Shown here: in pieces, positions 11,120 through 22,700 of the stretch
How the letters are laid out: each line of letters starts with the position of its first letter
Position numbering within the stretch: the first letter of the stretch is position 1
Assembly: GCF_027579695.1 (NCBI RefSeq)
Contig: NC_083587.1
Location: forward strand, 44,135,732 to 44,199,731
From: Neoarius graeffei
Lineage: Eukaryota; Chordata; Actinopteri; Siluriformes; Ariidae
Length of the DNA stretch: 64,000 bases
Direction: 5' to 3'
Position numbers and translations under genes: made by a program
Notes under the pieces: model-generated
The model's input: the letters and a program-made list of their open reading frames with translations, nothing else
Told to the model about the DNA's origin: nothing
Database searches by the model: none

Positions 11120-11740
11120 ATCTTTAGTAGCCACTTTATCCTGGTTAAAGCAATAACACTGGCTGAAAGACAGCAATACACCCTGGATGGGACACCAGTG
11201 CATTGCAGGGCATCATGTACAGTATACTGTACATATTCACACACTCATTTACACCACTTAAACTGAAAGAAAAGAAAAGAATATGTGTATGGTCACATTA
11301 AGAGAACATGTTTATGTATGGTTTACAAAAAACCTTACATTTCTCATTAAAATGTGATTTCATGTGTATACTAAATTTAATTGACATGAGTATCCAATCT
11401 ACTAATTTGAATTATGCAGAGTGAGTATGATCAATTCAGGTAATAATAACATGAACCATTTACATTAAAAAAAATCTTGTGAGGATGTTGGTGCTGACAG
11501 GAAAAAATGACTATAGTATTAAATTCATGTGATTAACTCATGTGTGGCAAAAGAGTGCATGTTTTTGGGATGTGAGAGGAAACCAGATAACCCAGAATGA
11601 AACTCACTTGGACTCTAGAATAACATGAAAAATTCCACACAGACAGCAACCTGAACTCAGGATTAAATCAGAGACCTTGGCAGTATGATGCAGCAATGCT
11701 ACCCACTGCATCACCATGCTCCCCACAGCTAATTTACTTG
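11120..11740 (-). repeat. old SINE-like repeat, split by a later insertion
   Basis: Two parts, about 11120-11260 (ACACCCTGGATGGGACACCA) and 11545-11740 (ATGTTTTTGGGATGTGAGAGG, CAGAGACCTTGGCAGTATGA, ACCATGCTCCC), look like one diverged fish SINE with about 280 bp of unrelated sequence between them. It is far more diverged than the DANA-like copies. Confidence 0.5.
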
Positions 11741-13065
11741 TTCCATATTCTGAAGTTTCCATTGGGCTTAACTTCTTATCATCAAGCTGACCTTCATTCT
11801 CCATTAGTACAAAGGGAAACACGGAAAACTTGCAATCTTGATGAATGACTTTATTCTCTAAAACACATTACCCAGACTGTAATCTGTGTTTTGTTTAATG
11901 ATTAAAAGCTTTAAAGTTGCACCTTCAGAAATCAGTGCTGTGAACCAAAAGTAGCAAAGGAGCTGGATAACCTGGAAGGTTGTTATGTGGGTGGATATGT
12001 AGATGCTCCAAGCAAGGCTGACCTTCCTTATGATGGCTATGTATGATGTCTTTCCCAGTCTCTGGACCCTGCACCTCTGGTATGGCTCAGAGGAGACCTG
12101 GCAACTCTGTGACTCCCAGAACCTGAGCTTGCAGCTCATCCTTTTTGGCTACAAGACAGCAAAGACACAGGGCCGGTACAGATGGTGCCATGACCGGACA
12201 CAGCTTAAGCTAGCCAAAATCCTGGACGCATGCAAGCTGAACGCAAACAGGGTCAGCCTGGTTATCACATCACATCACAGTGGCTGATCCAGTTTGCCAG
12301 GCAAGGGGGCAAGGTTCAGAGCAACAGCACAAAGAAGTGATCCCTGCTGTCACTCAGAGGTGAGTGGAACATGAGCGCTAACCTCGACCACCAGCTGAAG
12401 TTCTCACAAGAGATCATGACAACATCCCTATGACCAGATATCATGCTCTGGTCCACTTCTACTAGGATGGTTATTATAGGGTGACCAGATTTCCCTAGTC
12501 TGAAACCGGGACACTTTTGCGCGTGACCATGCTCGTGCACGCACACCTTTTTTTACATAAACGTGACACTCAGAGAGGTGCTCTTATCATTTTGTTGAAG
12601 CTCACATTTATCAACATCTCACATGAAATAAAACAAACAGGCATTTTGTTATCTAGTAGCATAGTGGTATACAGATCAGTTAAATTATGGTCAGACAACA
12701 GATTTTGTAATGGCTGAGAACAGGCCAGGCTATGTCCATAGGCCAAATTTAAACTGATTTATTTCACCTGTTTGTGAGAAAACCAAGAAGATGCATATGC
12801 ACATGTAGGCTATATCTCTAAAATTGTATGCACTATAGCATGAACTTAAAAAGTAGATATGTGACCTCAACATAGCCTAGGTCAGAATCAACCTTACTAA
12901 CCATTCCCCACAACTGAATGAATAAAGCAAGAAGATGTGTACAAAAGTGAACACTTTAATGGAAGGTGCAACAACAAGCTGTTCAACACAGCAATATGGC
13001 CAAACTGTCAGAATGGTATGTTAAACAGAAATAAAAAAAGAGACAAGTGATTTGAGAATATATAC

Positions 13066-13662
13066 GGAAGCCGAGAGAGGCCCTTCATATAATCCTTTTT
13101 TTTTATTCACCTTGTTATCCCGAGATAACGACATAATTAATTCAGGATCTCGAGAAAACAACACAACTAATTTGAGATCTCGAGAAAACAAAACCATTAT
13201 TCCGAGATCTCGAGTAAACAGCTGAGAAATGGTTCATTCAGGTGCGCCAAGAGACTTGTGATATGCTGACTTTGGGGCTATTTCTCATTCTGTATAGACG
13301 CAACTTTGGTCATTAGAATTTCTGGAATAATCGATCACCTAATAAGGCAATATTTTGATCAGGGGTTGACACAGGGAGAGATTGCATTAAGTCTTTTAAT
13401 AAGGGATAATTTCAAAATTAGTCCGTGCCACCTCCGTAGAAGACTGGCCCGGCTTCGTCTCTACCGACGGAGATACAGTGATCCAGCTGAGATCATGAAA
13501 TAATTGTTTTGTTTTCTCGAGATCTCGGAATAACGGTTTTGTTTTCTCGAGATCTCGGAATAACGGTTTTGTTTTCTCGAGATCCTGAATTAATTATGTC
13601 GTTATCTCGGGATAACAAGGTGAATAAAAAAAAAATTATATGAAGGGCCTCTCGCGGCTTCC
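13066..13662. mobile_element. TIR element with ~100-bp inverted ends and GAGATCTCGAG arrays
   Basis: The left end begins GGAAGCCGAGAGAGGCCCTT and the right end is its near-exact inverse. Both arms continue through TTGTTATCCCGAGATAACGA and two or three tandem units of GATCTCGAGAAAACAA. The middle (13306-13500) encodes a short open frame with LIRQYFDQGLTQGEIALSLL and LRRRLARLRLYRRR, an N-terminal helix-turn-helix of the type at the head of fish integrase-like transposon proteins. It ends without a catalytic core, so it is a non-autonomous derivative. Nested in the hAT element. Confidence 0.7.
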
Positions 13663-13790
13663 ATAAATATACACTCAAACAAAACAGCAATAAAGGAGGA
13701 GAGGGGCGACAGCCCGAGGAAAGCCCCCAGAGGAGCGCACAGCATTTGCAGCATAGGCTACCCAACTCAGTACAAGAACAAAACACTTAC

Positions 13791-13890
13791 AGTGTGTGCA
13801 GTAGGCTTCGTGCGCATTGTTCTGCACCTCTCGGAGGAAGGGGTAGGTGCCCTGTAAATCTTTGGAAAAGGTACATTTTCTTTTCGGCAT
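13791..13890 (-). pseudogene. hAT transposase N-terminal exon (zinc-finger type)
   Basis: From ATG 13890 the frame reads MPKRKCTFSKDLQGTYPFLR then NNAHEAYCTHC, ending at C|GTAAGTG, a clear donor. This is the usual start of hAT-Zaphod proteins, with an N-terminal Cys finger after a KF..L..YPFL segment. No further exons remain in the element. Confidence 0.55.
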
Positions 13891-15261
13891 AATTGCTGCG
13901 GCATTACTGCTGCTAGCTGCTAGACAAAGAACATTCGAGCCAGTTAATGTTTATTTTATTGTTGCATGGCAACACGTTCTGTTGTCTGGAATAATGTGGC
14001 TAAATACACACCCATGCCACAGAGCCAGGGGGCAGTAACCAGGAAAGTTTGCGATTCCTGTCAATTCATCAAAATAGTAAATGCAGACATTTCTCCGCTA
14101 ATGATTCCCACGCTGCTCAGTCGCAAACGTCGCGAGTGGCGAAAACCGGGACATATCCGTGTCCCGACAGACTTTTGTCGGGACTCGGGACACACAACCC
14201 CAAATCGGGACTGTCCCGGTAAAACCGGGACGTCTGGTCACCCTAGGTTATTATGATGGAATTGACTGTTCCCTGGGAAAAGGAAATGGAGGCTGTCATC
14301 AAGAGAAAAGGAATGGTACACAGAACTGTCAGTTGTATGCTCACAAGCAGGGCATTCACTTATCCAGTGGAAAAGATATGCAGAGGCTACACTGCAACAT
14401 CCACACAGCAGTTCCTGAAGTCTTTTAGGATCACAGGGTCCAAGTTGAGGAATGCTCTCAAAGACCTGGCAGAGGAAGCAGAACAAGGGAGTTTTTGGCT
14501 CTGGCTCTGAAGAGAGGACAAGGAGTGGAGAAAGCAAGGATCCTAGAGTTGGCTGCAGGGGATGGTAGGAAGACATCCCTACTAGTGCTCCACAACCTCA
14601 AGGGGTTTGATGTTGAAAGAGCCAAAACATCTGATGACCTCAGGAAACATTACTGACTATGTGGCCCAGCAGATCTTAGGATGTAGCTCCGAATCTGTAG
14701 TGTGGCAAATCCATATGGAACCAGTAGTTTGTAACAGCCTTCATCACTGGGTTGGCCTGTATGGCTCCAGAAACACCACTGATTAAGTGTACCAGCGCAT
14801 CTTAGGATGTATGTAGGTGTACATCAAGTCTAGTCATCCTGCTTCTGGCTCTGAAGAAAGGAGAAGGCATGGGGAAAGCAAAAACCCTATGGCTAGCTGC
14901 AATTGGGTAGTAGGAAGACATCCTCACCACTGTTCCACCACCTCAAGATGTTCCATGATTAAAGGAACAAAACATCAGTGATGGATGGTTCCCTGCTAAA
15001 GACCCTGCAGCAGGCACAATGGCATCTTCAGAGGTGCATCAAGCAGAAATGCCCAGCAACTGGACACAACTGTGCTCACATTCTCAGATGGTTCTATAGG
15101 CCTTAACTTTATATTAATTTGATAGAAATCCCGACCAAATTCACTTTTCATTTCTAGATATGCATAATGACTGCTGTGCAAAACACAGCATTTACACTGC
15201 AATTTGTTCTGTTTCCTATTATTTGTTCATGTTCAATTACACACTTCCCCTCCTGCTGCAG

Positions 15262-15330
15262 AAAACAAAGACCTGGCTGATGACCTGAATACCTTCTACT
15301 GTAGGTTTGAAGAGAACACATTAACACACC
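15262..15330 (+). repeat. L2-type LINE coding fragment
   Basis: A 66-nt stretch reads ENKDLADDLNTFYCRFEENT, the linker between endonuclease and reverse transcriptase in L2-like LINEs. The 3' tail of a LINE of this type (CCAAATTCCTTGTGTGTGTC, ATTCTGATTCTGA) is found at 15768-15838. A SINE lies between the two parts. Confidence 0.55.
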
Positions 15331-15359
15331 TCACCTATATGTAAATATCTTACATACAC

Positions 15360-15712
15360 ATGGACAGCACAGTGAATCAGTGGTTAGCACTGTCGCCTTA
15401 CAGCAAGAAGGTTCTGGGTTCGAACCTAGACGGGGGCCTTTCTGTGTGGAGTTTGCATGTTCTTCCTGTGTCTGCATGGGTTTCCTCCGGGTGCTCCAGT
15501 TTCCCCCACAGTTCAAGTACACGCAGATTAGGTAAAATATCCAGCCACTGGGGTAGCACAAGCCAGTGCATACTTAGTGCTGGTCCCAAGCCTGGAGTGA
15601 TTGGGGAGGGTTGTGTCAGGAAGGGCATCCGGTGTAAAACCTGTGCCAAATCAAATATGCGGAACAGATCCACTCTGGTGACCCCTAATGGGAGCAGCTG
15701 AAAGAAAAAGAT
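15360..15712 (+). repeat. chimeric SINE: DANA-like head, RTE-like LINE tail
   Basis: The head (GTCGCCTTACAGCAAGAAGG, GTTCGAACCT B box, GTGGAGTTTGCATGTTCTTC) is shared with the DANA-like SINE, but the tail differs: GGGAGGGTTGTGTCAGGAAG followed by GGCATCCGGTGTAAAACCTG and CCAAATCAAATATGCGGA, which is typical of fish RTE-type LINE 3' ends. So one SINE head is joined to another LINE's 3' end. Confidence 0.65.
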
Positions 15713-15767
15713 CTTATATATAGTCACACTTTTTTTTCCCTCCCTTGTATCGTGAGAGAGAGACACC

Positions 15768-15838
15768 AACTGCTGGAACCAAATTCCTTGTGTGTGTCAA
15801 CATACTTGGCCAAAAAACATGATTCTGATTCTGACTTC
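15768..15838 (+). repeat. L2-type LINE 3' tail
   Basis: CCAACTGCTGGAACCAAATT then CATACTTGGCCAAAAAACAT and a GATTCTGATTCTGA end, as in fish L2-type LINE 3' ends. Confidence 0.55.
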
Positions 15839-16012
15839 ATATAATTGAGTTCATACTTTTGTTATGTACAGGGAGAAAATAGTGTATAATTTGTTCAAAT
15901 TAATAACAACCATTTTTCCTGCCTTATATACCCCTCAACACAAAGATCATCCTTGCAGCAATAGTTATTTCCTAACGTAAGCTAAGTTGCACTTGTCAGA
16001 AGTTTACATACA

Positions 16013-16250
16013 ACCCCAATTCCAAAAAAGTTGGGATATTGTGTAAACTGTAAATAAAAACAGAATGTGATAATTTGCAAATCATGGAAACCCTATATTT
16101 GATTGAAAATAGTACAAAGACAACATATCAAATGTTGAAACTGAGAAATTTTCTTTTTTTGAAAAATATATGCTCATTTTGAATTTGATGTTAGCAACAT
16201 ATTTCAAAAAGTTGGGACAGGAGCAACAAAAGACTGAAAAAGCTTTAAGT
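16013..16250 (+). mobile_element. Tc1 family C terminal fragment
   Basis: AACCCCAATTCCAAAAAAGT and the next ~230 bp match the left end of the element at 8143. It interrupts the family-A TIR directly after GTTTACATAC, but has no right terminus of its own. Confidence 0.6.
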
Positions 16251-16529
16251 TGTCAAGGCCTCTTAACTTCCTGTTAGTGATCATGATTGACTATAGCTGG
16301 TAGTTTCTCTGTGCCAACATAAAAAAGGGCTTGTTTGACAGCACTCATTGGATTGACCAACACACAATACAATGGGAAAGTCCAAGGAGCCCAGTATAGC
16401 TCTGAGAAAAAGGATCATAGATTTACACTCAGGAATGGCTCTTGGAGCCATTTCTAAATAACTGCAGATTCTCAATTATCAGTTCAAACAATTGTTTATA
16501 AGTCCAAGTTATTGGTGGGTTGTGGATGT

Positions 16530-16860
16530 ATGTAAATACAGGAAGGTGTTTATTTACAGGCATGCTATTACAATGCAATATGTGATGCAAATTGAGAGTA
16601 ACAAAAACAAACGAAACAGAAAGCAGGGTCATTAAACCAGAGTAACATAAACAAGGCTAGGAAACTTGGAAAACTAAATAGTATACTTCACTCTTTGCAA
16701 AGCTTTGGGTATTTGCAGAGTCCTTTTATGAGCACTCTGATTGTGCTCTAAACAGCAACGGGTGAAAACCAGTGATAATTTGCCTTAATGGTGCATGCAA
16801 TATGCTCCATGCGCATGAACGAGAGCAGCCACTCGAGCTGCGCCAGGCTCAAGCATGCGA
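16530..16860 (-). mobile_element. LTR-like relic (Gypsy type), solo
   Basis: On the minus strand it begins TGTCACTCCC, has CATAAAAGGA as a TATA-like site and CTGTAAATAAACACC as a polyadenylation-like end. It sits within the family-A Tc1 relic and shows weak similarity to the Gypsy LTR at 24460-24790. No internal region accompanies it. Old. Confidence 0.45.
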
Positions 16861-17195
16861 GGGAGTGACAGTTGGGAGGTGCAACCAATTCACCAAGCCA
16901 CTTTGCTGGAAGAAGACCCAAACTGTCACTCTCAGCTGAGAGGAAACTGAGAGGAAATATTGTGTTGTGTGTATATTTTTGGCCATGTATATATAATTTT
17001 GTCCCTCTGTTGATTTCAGAAAACCCAAAATAACTTCAAACTTGTGCACCAGATTCTTGTTTTTTTTTTCATTAAAGATGTTTGTTGTACAATCATTCTG
17101 CCAGAAAAAAAGAACATCTCAAGGAAAATCACTGAAAGCCCAATATTACCATGACCTTTATGTCCCTGATGATATTCTTGTATGTGTATGTACTA

Positions 17196-18419
17196 ACCCC
17201 ATTTCCAAAAAAGTTGGAATAATTTCCAAAATGCAATAAAAACAAAAACGTGATTTGTTAATTCACGTGAACCTTTATTTAACTGACAAAAGTATAAAGA
17301 TTTTCAAATGGCTTTACTGACCGAATTAATTGTATTTTGTAAAAATAAACAAAGTTAGAATCTGATGCCTGTAACACACTCAAAAAAGTTGGGACAGAGG
17401 CATTATTACCATTGTATTACATCACCTTTCCTTTAATAATACTTTTTCATCATATGGGATCTGAGAATACGAGTTGTTGCAGTTTTGCAATTAGAATTTT
17501 TGTCCGTTCTTGATTGATACAAGACTTCAGCTGCTCAACAGCTCGTGGTCACCATTGTCTGATTCCCCTCTTCATGATGCCACATACATTCTCAATAGGA
17601 AACTGATCTGGACTGGCAGCAGGCCAGTCAAGCACATGCACTCTGTGTTTATGAAGCCACTCTGTTGTAGCCTATGCAGAATGAGGCCTGACATTGTCCT
17701 GCTGAAATAAACATGGACTTCCTGGGAAGAGACGTTGCCTTGATGAATATACCTCTCTCAAATCCCAATATATCAATGGTCACTTCACACACATGCAACT
17801 CATCCATGCCATGGGCACTGATGCACCCCATACCATCACAGATGCTGGCTTTTGCACCTTTCTCTGCTAACAAACTGGATGGTCATGTTAAGCTTTGGCA
17901 CTGAGATCTCAACGTTCAGTTTTCCTGAAAACAAGCTGAAATGTGGACTCATCTGACCACAGCACAGGTTTCCACTGTCTTTCAGTCCATCTGAGATGAG
18001 TTTGGGCCCAGAGAAATTGACAGTGTTTCTGCTTAGAATTGATGAATGGCTTCCACCTTGCGTAATACAGTTTCATGTTGCATTTCTGGATGCAGTGGTG
18101 AACTGTTAAATGACAATGGTTTACCGAAGTACTCCTGAGCCCATGTGGCTATATTCGTCACATTAGCACGACGGTTTTTCAGGCAGTGTCGTCTGAGGGC
18201 TCGAAGGTCACGCACATTCAACAGTGGTTTCTGACCTCTGTTCCCAACTTAGAGTGTGTTTCAGGCATCAAATTCTAACTTTGTTTTGAAAATATTTTCT
18301 TTGTTTCTTTTGTCAGTTAAACAACGGTTTAACTGACAGGTTCACACATATTAGCAAATCACATGTTTTTTGCTTTTATTGCATTTTGGAAAATATACCA
18401 CCTTTTCTGGAAATGGGGT
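17196..18419 (-). mobile_element. Tc1-like element, family D, nested in family A
   Basis: The termini ACCCCATTTCCAAAAAAGTT and CTTTTCTGGAAATGGGGT are inverted and flanked by TA (17194-17195, 18420-18421). Transposase relics run on the minus strand: LRALRRHCLKNRR (~18200), WAQEYFGKPLSF (~18130) and a segment with CISAHGMDELHV (~17800). It is short for a Tc1 (1.22 kb) and full of stops. Confidence 0.85.
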
Positions 18420-18474
18420 TAGTACACTTCTGACCACAACAGTATTTTAAACCACTGTACACAGCAGAATTATC

Positions 18475-18591
18475 ATATCAGAAATGCTGTCAAATATTAT
18501 TTGTTAATAATCAACATTCAGACTATGAATCTGAAGCTGAATATGTTCTGCTGAATAAAGCAGTCCATTTCAGTGCAAACTTGCATATATG
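18475..18591 (-). repeat. relic of the hyaluronidase upstream flank (third copy)
   Basis: The sequence CTGAATAAAGCAGTCCATTT followed by CAGTGCAAACTTGCATATAT matches the flanks just upstream of hyaluronidase copy 1 (10850-10905) and copy 2 (35320-35372). It stops at the truncated LTR of the Gypsy fossil. It could mark a third duplicate unit whose gene part is lost. Confidence 0.5.
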
Positions 18592-20096
18592 GTTAGCGCT
18601 GTTGGTTTCAGTGATCCTACTGACAGAACCACTCCTCACTCCTCCTACTGTCGCCACTCCTCAAGTGCAAGTTTGATGGCTAAGAATTCACGGTTACCTA
18701 CATCATAATTGCGTTGTGCAGACGTGAGCTTCTTAGAGAAGTAAGCCACGGGGTGAAGTTTGTGCTTCTCTCCACAACATTGGGACAAGATTCCTTCAAC
18801 AACTGTGTCAGATGCATCGACTTCCACGATGAAAGGTTTGGTTGGGTCAGGATGCTGCAGAACTGGGACTGAGGTGAACATTTTCTTTAGCTGGTTAAAG
18901 GCTTCCTCCACAGAGGGATTCCACTGCAGCCATTTGGGTCCCTTCTTAAGCAAGGCCGTCAGCAGTGCTACAATGGAGCTAAAACCTTGAAAGAAGTGTC
19001 AATAGAAATTTGCGAACCCCAAGAAATGCTGAAGTTCTTTGATTGAGGTGGGTACTTGCCAAGACATAACTATGGCTACTTTGGAGGAGTCCATGCTGAC
19101 TCCTTTAGTACTAATGATGTAGCCTAGGAATGAGATTTGCTTCTTATGGAACTCACACTTTTCGACTTTAACATAGAGGTGGTTCTCCAATAAACGTTGG
19201 AGAACTGCTCTGACATGTTCTCAATGGCTTTCTTCATTGGGGGAATATATCAAAATATCATCTATGTATGCTATCATGTAGCGGTCTAGTATGTCCCTCA
19301 GCACATCATTGATCAGACATTGGAATACACTGGGAGTTAAAGAAAGGCCATATGGCATTACCCGGTATTCAAAGTGATCAGTGGCGGTGGTAAATGCAGT
19401 TTTCCATTCGTCACCCTTCTTGATTCTTATCAAGTTGTATGCGCTGCGCAGGTTGAGCTTGGAGAACACCTTTGCTAAGCGGAGCTGTTCTAGTGCAGAC
19501 AGAACCAGAGGCAAGGGATACGGATATTTAACTGTGACTTGATTAAGCCCTCTATAATCAATACATGGCCTAAGGCCACCACCTTGCTTCTCAACAAAAA
19601 AGAAGCCTGCCGAGGCTGGCAACTTGGAGGGATGGATGTATCCCTGATTGAGGGCCTCCTGAATGTATTCTTCCATAGCTGCATGTTCCTTCTGGGAGAG
19701 AGGGTAAATACACCCACGGGGAGGTGACATACCTGGTATAAGGTCGATGGCACAGTCATATGGTCTGTGAGGAGGTAACCCACAAGCTTTCCCCTTGCTA
19801 AAAACTTCTTGCAGGTCGAGGTAGCACTCAGGGATGTTCTTGATGGAGTCTGGTTGGGGGCTCTCCACCGATGTGGAAGTGACCCTGAGTTGTGGGTGCA
19901 CAAGTAGGTGACCATTGCAGAATTTCCTTGCTATGCCAGGAGATCAGAGGATCATAGATGATGGGGAGCAGGTCTTCAGTAGGGTTGCCAGATTGGGATT
20001 AATAATTCCAAATAAATGGAGTTATAAAATCTTTCGTGTTTCAATAAATTTGAGTAAACAAATATCTTTTGAATATCTCTTCATACTTAGTCAATA

Positions 20097-20453
20097 GGTG
20101 GCATGGTGGTGTAGTGGTTAGTGCTGTCGCCTCACAGCAAGAAGGTCCGGGTTCGAGCCCCGCGGCCGATGAGGGCCTTTCTGTGTGGAGTTTGCATGTT
20201 CTCCCCATGTCCGCATGGGTTTCCTCCGGGTGCTCCGGTTTCCCCCACAGTCCAAAGACATGCAAGTTAGGCTAACTGGTGACTCTAAATTGACCGTAGG
20301 TGTGAATGGTTGTTTGTCTACGTGTCAGTCCTGTGATGACCTGGCGACTTGTTCAGGGTGCACCCCGCCTTTCACCTGTAGTCAGCTGGGATAGGCTCCA
20401 GCTTGCCTGCGACCCTGTAGAACAGGGTAAAGCGGCTAGAGATAATGAATGAG
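20097..20453 (+). repeat. DANA-like SINE, full length
   Basis: GGTGGCATGGTGGTGTAGTG head, B box GGTTCGAGCCC, body GTGGAGTTTGCATGTTCTCC, 3' end CTAGAGATAATGAATGAG. It is flanked by the 12-bp direct repeat ACTTAGTCAATA (20085-20096, 20454-20465). It inserted into the Gypsy fossil. Confidence 0.93.
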
Positions 20454-21410
20454 ACTTAGTCAATATGTGCATATCTACTGTTTTGTTTTTAATCATGAAA
20501 TTGTAGTCAAGGATACCCCAGAATGATATCATGATGTTCAGTAGAGGTTACATAGAGAGAGATTCGTTCAGAATGGAGGTTATCCTGCCTTCACCTATGG
20601 GTCCTCTGTCAATAGTTCGGATGCTGATGGGGCTTTGCAAAGGGATGGTGGGTAGGTTGTATGTCTGGATGATCATGTTTTTGATGAAATTTCCCTCTGC
20701 CCCTGAGTCTATGAATACAGACAAGACTTGTGTGGAAGATACCAACTTTAACAAAACCAGCACTTTAAATTACTGTGTATTAAATTTTCAATCAGGACTC
20801 GCCACCTGGGTGGTGGGTTCCATGGGCTTGGAGCATGCAGGACAGCTGGGACATTGCGTTATGTGATGAGCAGTACTTTTGCAGTAGAAACAGAGACTCT
20901 CTTTCTTTCTCCTTTCTCGTGCCGATCTCTTCAGGTGAGTGTGAGAAACTTCCATGGGTGCACCATCCTCAGTGCATAGAGCAGACTCAGAGGTTTCTTT
21001 GATAGAGGGTTGGCTGGCAAGCAGATGGTCCAGCCAGATGGTGAGGTCTATCAGGGAGTCCAGTGTCAGGTTGACATCCTGACATGCCATTTCGCTCAGA
21101 ATTTCAGGATGGAGACCCTGACGAAAAGCAGCTTTCAATGCTGGTTCATTCCATCCACTGGCTGCAGCAAGTATCCGAAAGTCTAGGGCGTACTCCACAA
21201 CTTTTCTAGAGCGTTGTTTCATGTTGAGGAGACTCTCTCCAATTTATATGCTCTAGGGTTCATGATCAAATACTCGCTTGAAATACTTAAGAAAATTTTG
21301 ATACAAAGTTGTATGTTCACCTCCTTTACTCCATATAATGCTGGCTCACTGTGGTGCCTTACGAGTGAGAAAGGACAAAAACTTGGCAATCTTGTGTTCA
21401 TCCGAGAGAC

Positions 21411-22700
21411 GGCGCCAGGGCCGGAGTGGGCCCTGTTTTCAGTCCGGGAGTTTAATTCACATTCACGGGGCTCCACTTAAAATTGGATGGTGTGTGGCCG
21501 CGTGTCTAATCCGCATATACATTTATCTGTGTCACCAACATGTCCCAAAGTTCCTTAGTGAAAATATTTGAAAACACATCCAAAGGACATGCATCTTCAG
21601 AAATCGGCATCTTCGGCCTGGGTGTGGGAATGAACTTTTACGTCGGGGGCGAAATCCAGCTGACTGCCACTCCAAATAGCAAAGCAGCAAGTATGGCTGA
21701 TTGTTTCGCGTTATTTAAGACGAATTACACAACACATTTTTAGTCACATAGTCTTAAAATAACGAAAGCACTCATCTCGCGTGCATTTGAACCAATGCTT
21801 GTGCATTACAGGCCGCATACGCCTCGAAAATAATGGCAAATCAACAATGCTGGGTACTCAGCAACCGGCAGATAAAGCGTGAGGGTGCATTAGGCAACTC
21901 AAAAATGGTTAAATGAAATGTAGGCTAAAGCAAGTGTTCGATTCTGCTTAGAATATTGGCATACGCATACACCTCTTCTAAGTTATATATTTAACAACAA
22001 TTATTTAACATCAAATATGACTTCTAGGCCTATGTGTTCATAACCACAATGTGCGCACGCCTGTGGAAATGCACGGTGTGACAGCGAGATGAAATAGGCT
22101 GGATGAGGAAATAACGCGCAACAGTACATTTGGGACCTGTTCATCTAAAATTGTTAATAACTGGGATGTAAAGCAATGTCCGGTTCTTCTTAGAATTAAG
22201 ACATACACCACATCTATACCGTGTAAATTGCGAGATTTCACATGACATCAAAAAGCTGAATTGACATCGCAAACTATCGACACATTATAGGCCTAGCATA
22301 GACTGATAAAATCGACAAACAGGGTTATCATACTCCATATCTTTTGTAACCTACCAGCTGGTCTTGAGAACATATCTGTCAATTTGGCACATTTTGCTGC
22401 CACCTCCTTCCTTTTTTTAAGCTTCGCCCTTTCGGTTCCACCTGGCCTCTTTCTGCCCTCCATCACTGACGCGCGCTGTTTCGCGCCAATGTTGTTTAAG
22501 TTCCCCGCAATACAGAGGAGGAGTCTTGGACCAAACCAACTGCAATAGAGGGGAGGGGAGAATTTCCTTATTTGGTAGCGCCTATTTAATCTGCTGCGAT
22601 GCTGTCGGCGTCTGGGCTGCCATGTGAAAATGCAGAGTGCAGTTGAATTGATGATTAATGCAAGAATAAGATCAGTGACCAAAATTACTGAAAATTATTT
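21411..22700 (-). mobile_element. hAT-type insertion in the Gypsy gag region (borders uncertain)
   Basis: The gag reading is lost between about 21410 and 22700. The insert begins near CAGGGCCGGAGTGGGCCC (21417), a hAT-like terminus. The matching right terminus is not found, so that end is decayed or deleted. It contains one transposase-type exon on the minus strand (22355-22463). Confidence 0.45.
22355..22463 (-). pseudogene. hAT/ZMYM-like transposon first exon
   Basis: From ATG 22463: MEGRKRPGGTERAKLKKRKE then AAKCAKLTDMFSRP, ending CAGCTG|GTAGGTTA, a good donor. The R-K-rich start followed by CxKLTDMF is the usual head of fish zinc-finger MYM/hAT-like transposon proteins. No later exon is seen. 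Confidence 0.55.

Larger units (their letters stand above)
12477..14245 (-). mobile_element. hAT element (Zaphod/Tip100-like), 1.77 kb, with 8-bp TSD
   Basis: The ends TAGGGTGACCAGA and TCTGGTCACCCTA are inverted repeats of the Zaphod/Tip100 type, and the flanking 8-bp direct repeat GGTTATTA (12469-12476, 14246-14253) is exact. The subterminal CCGGGAC runs are also inverted (12506-12512; 14150-14230). A first coding exon survives on the minus strand (13791-13890), but the DDE/RNase-H and dimerisation regions are absent, so the copy is internally deleted. It carries a nested palindromic element at 13066-13662. Confidence 0.85.
11990..14520 (+). mobile_element. non-LTR retrotransposon relic (reverse-transcriptase protein C terminus), split by a hAT element
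   Basis: The translation at 12150-12440 reads GRYRWCHDRTQLKLAKILDA, and further on LDHQLKFSQEI. After the inserted hAT (12477-14245) it resumes with MMELTVPWEKEMEAVIKRKG, CRGYTATSTQQFLKSFRITG and AEEAEQGSFWLWL (14254-14510). The ELTVPWE segment followed by a CRGF-like motif is a well-known C-terminal feature of fish reverse-transcriptase polyproteins. Stops make it dead. The borders are approximate. Confidence 0.55.
15984..18444. mobile_element. Tc1-like element, family A, second relic, holding at least three insertions
   Basis: The left end (GTCAGAAGTTTACATAC) and right end (ACTTCTGACCACAACAGTA) match family A of 131-2078. So do internal parts: CTTCCTGTTAGTGATCATGA near 16270 and AAAGCCCAATATTACCATGA near 17140. 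Between them lie a family-C Tc1 piece (16013-16250), an LTR relic (16530-16860) and a complete-ended Tc1 of another family (17196-18419). Its own transposase is almost gone. Confidence 0.7.

Noticed and set aside
13140-13590. CRISPR-like spaced repeats (GATCTCGAGAAAACAA)
   Set aside because: Units are few, adjacent and mirrored at both ends of one TIR element. No spacers, and the genome is eukaryotic.
20097-20165. tRNA gene candidate
   Set aside because: A and B boxes are present, but they belong to a SINE head; the fold lacks a full cloverleaf and the sequence recurs in all SINE copies.
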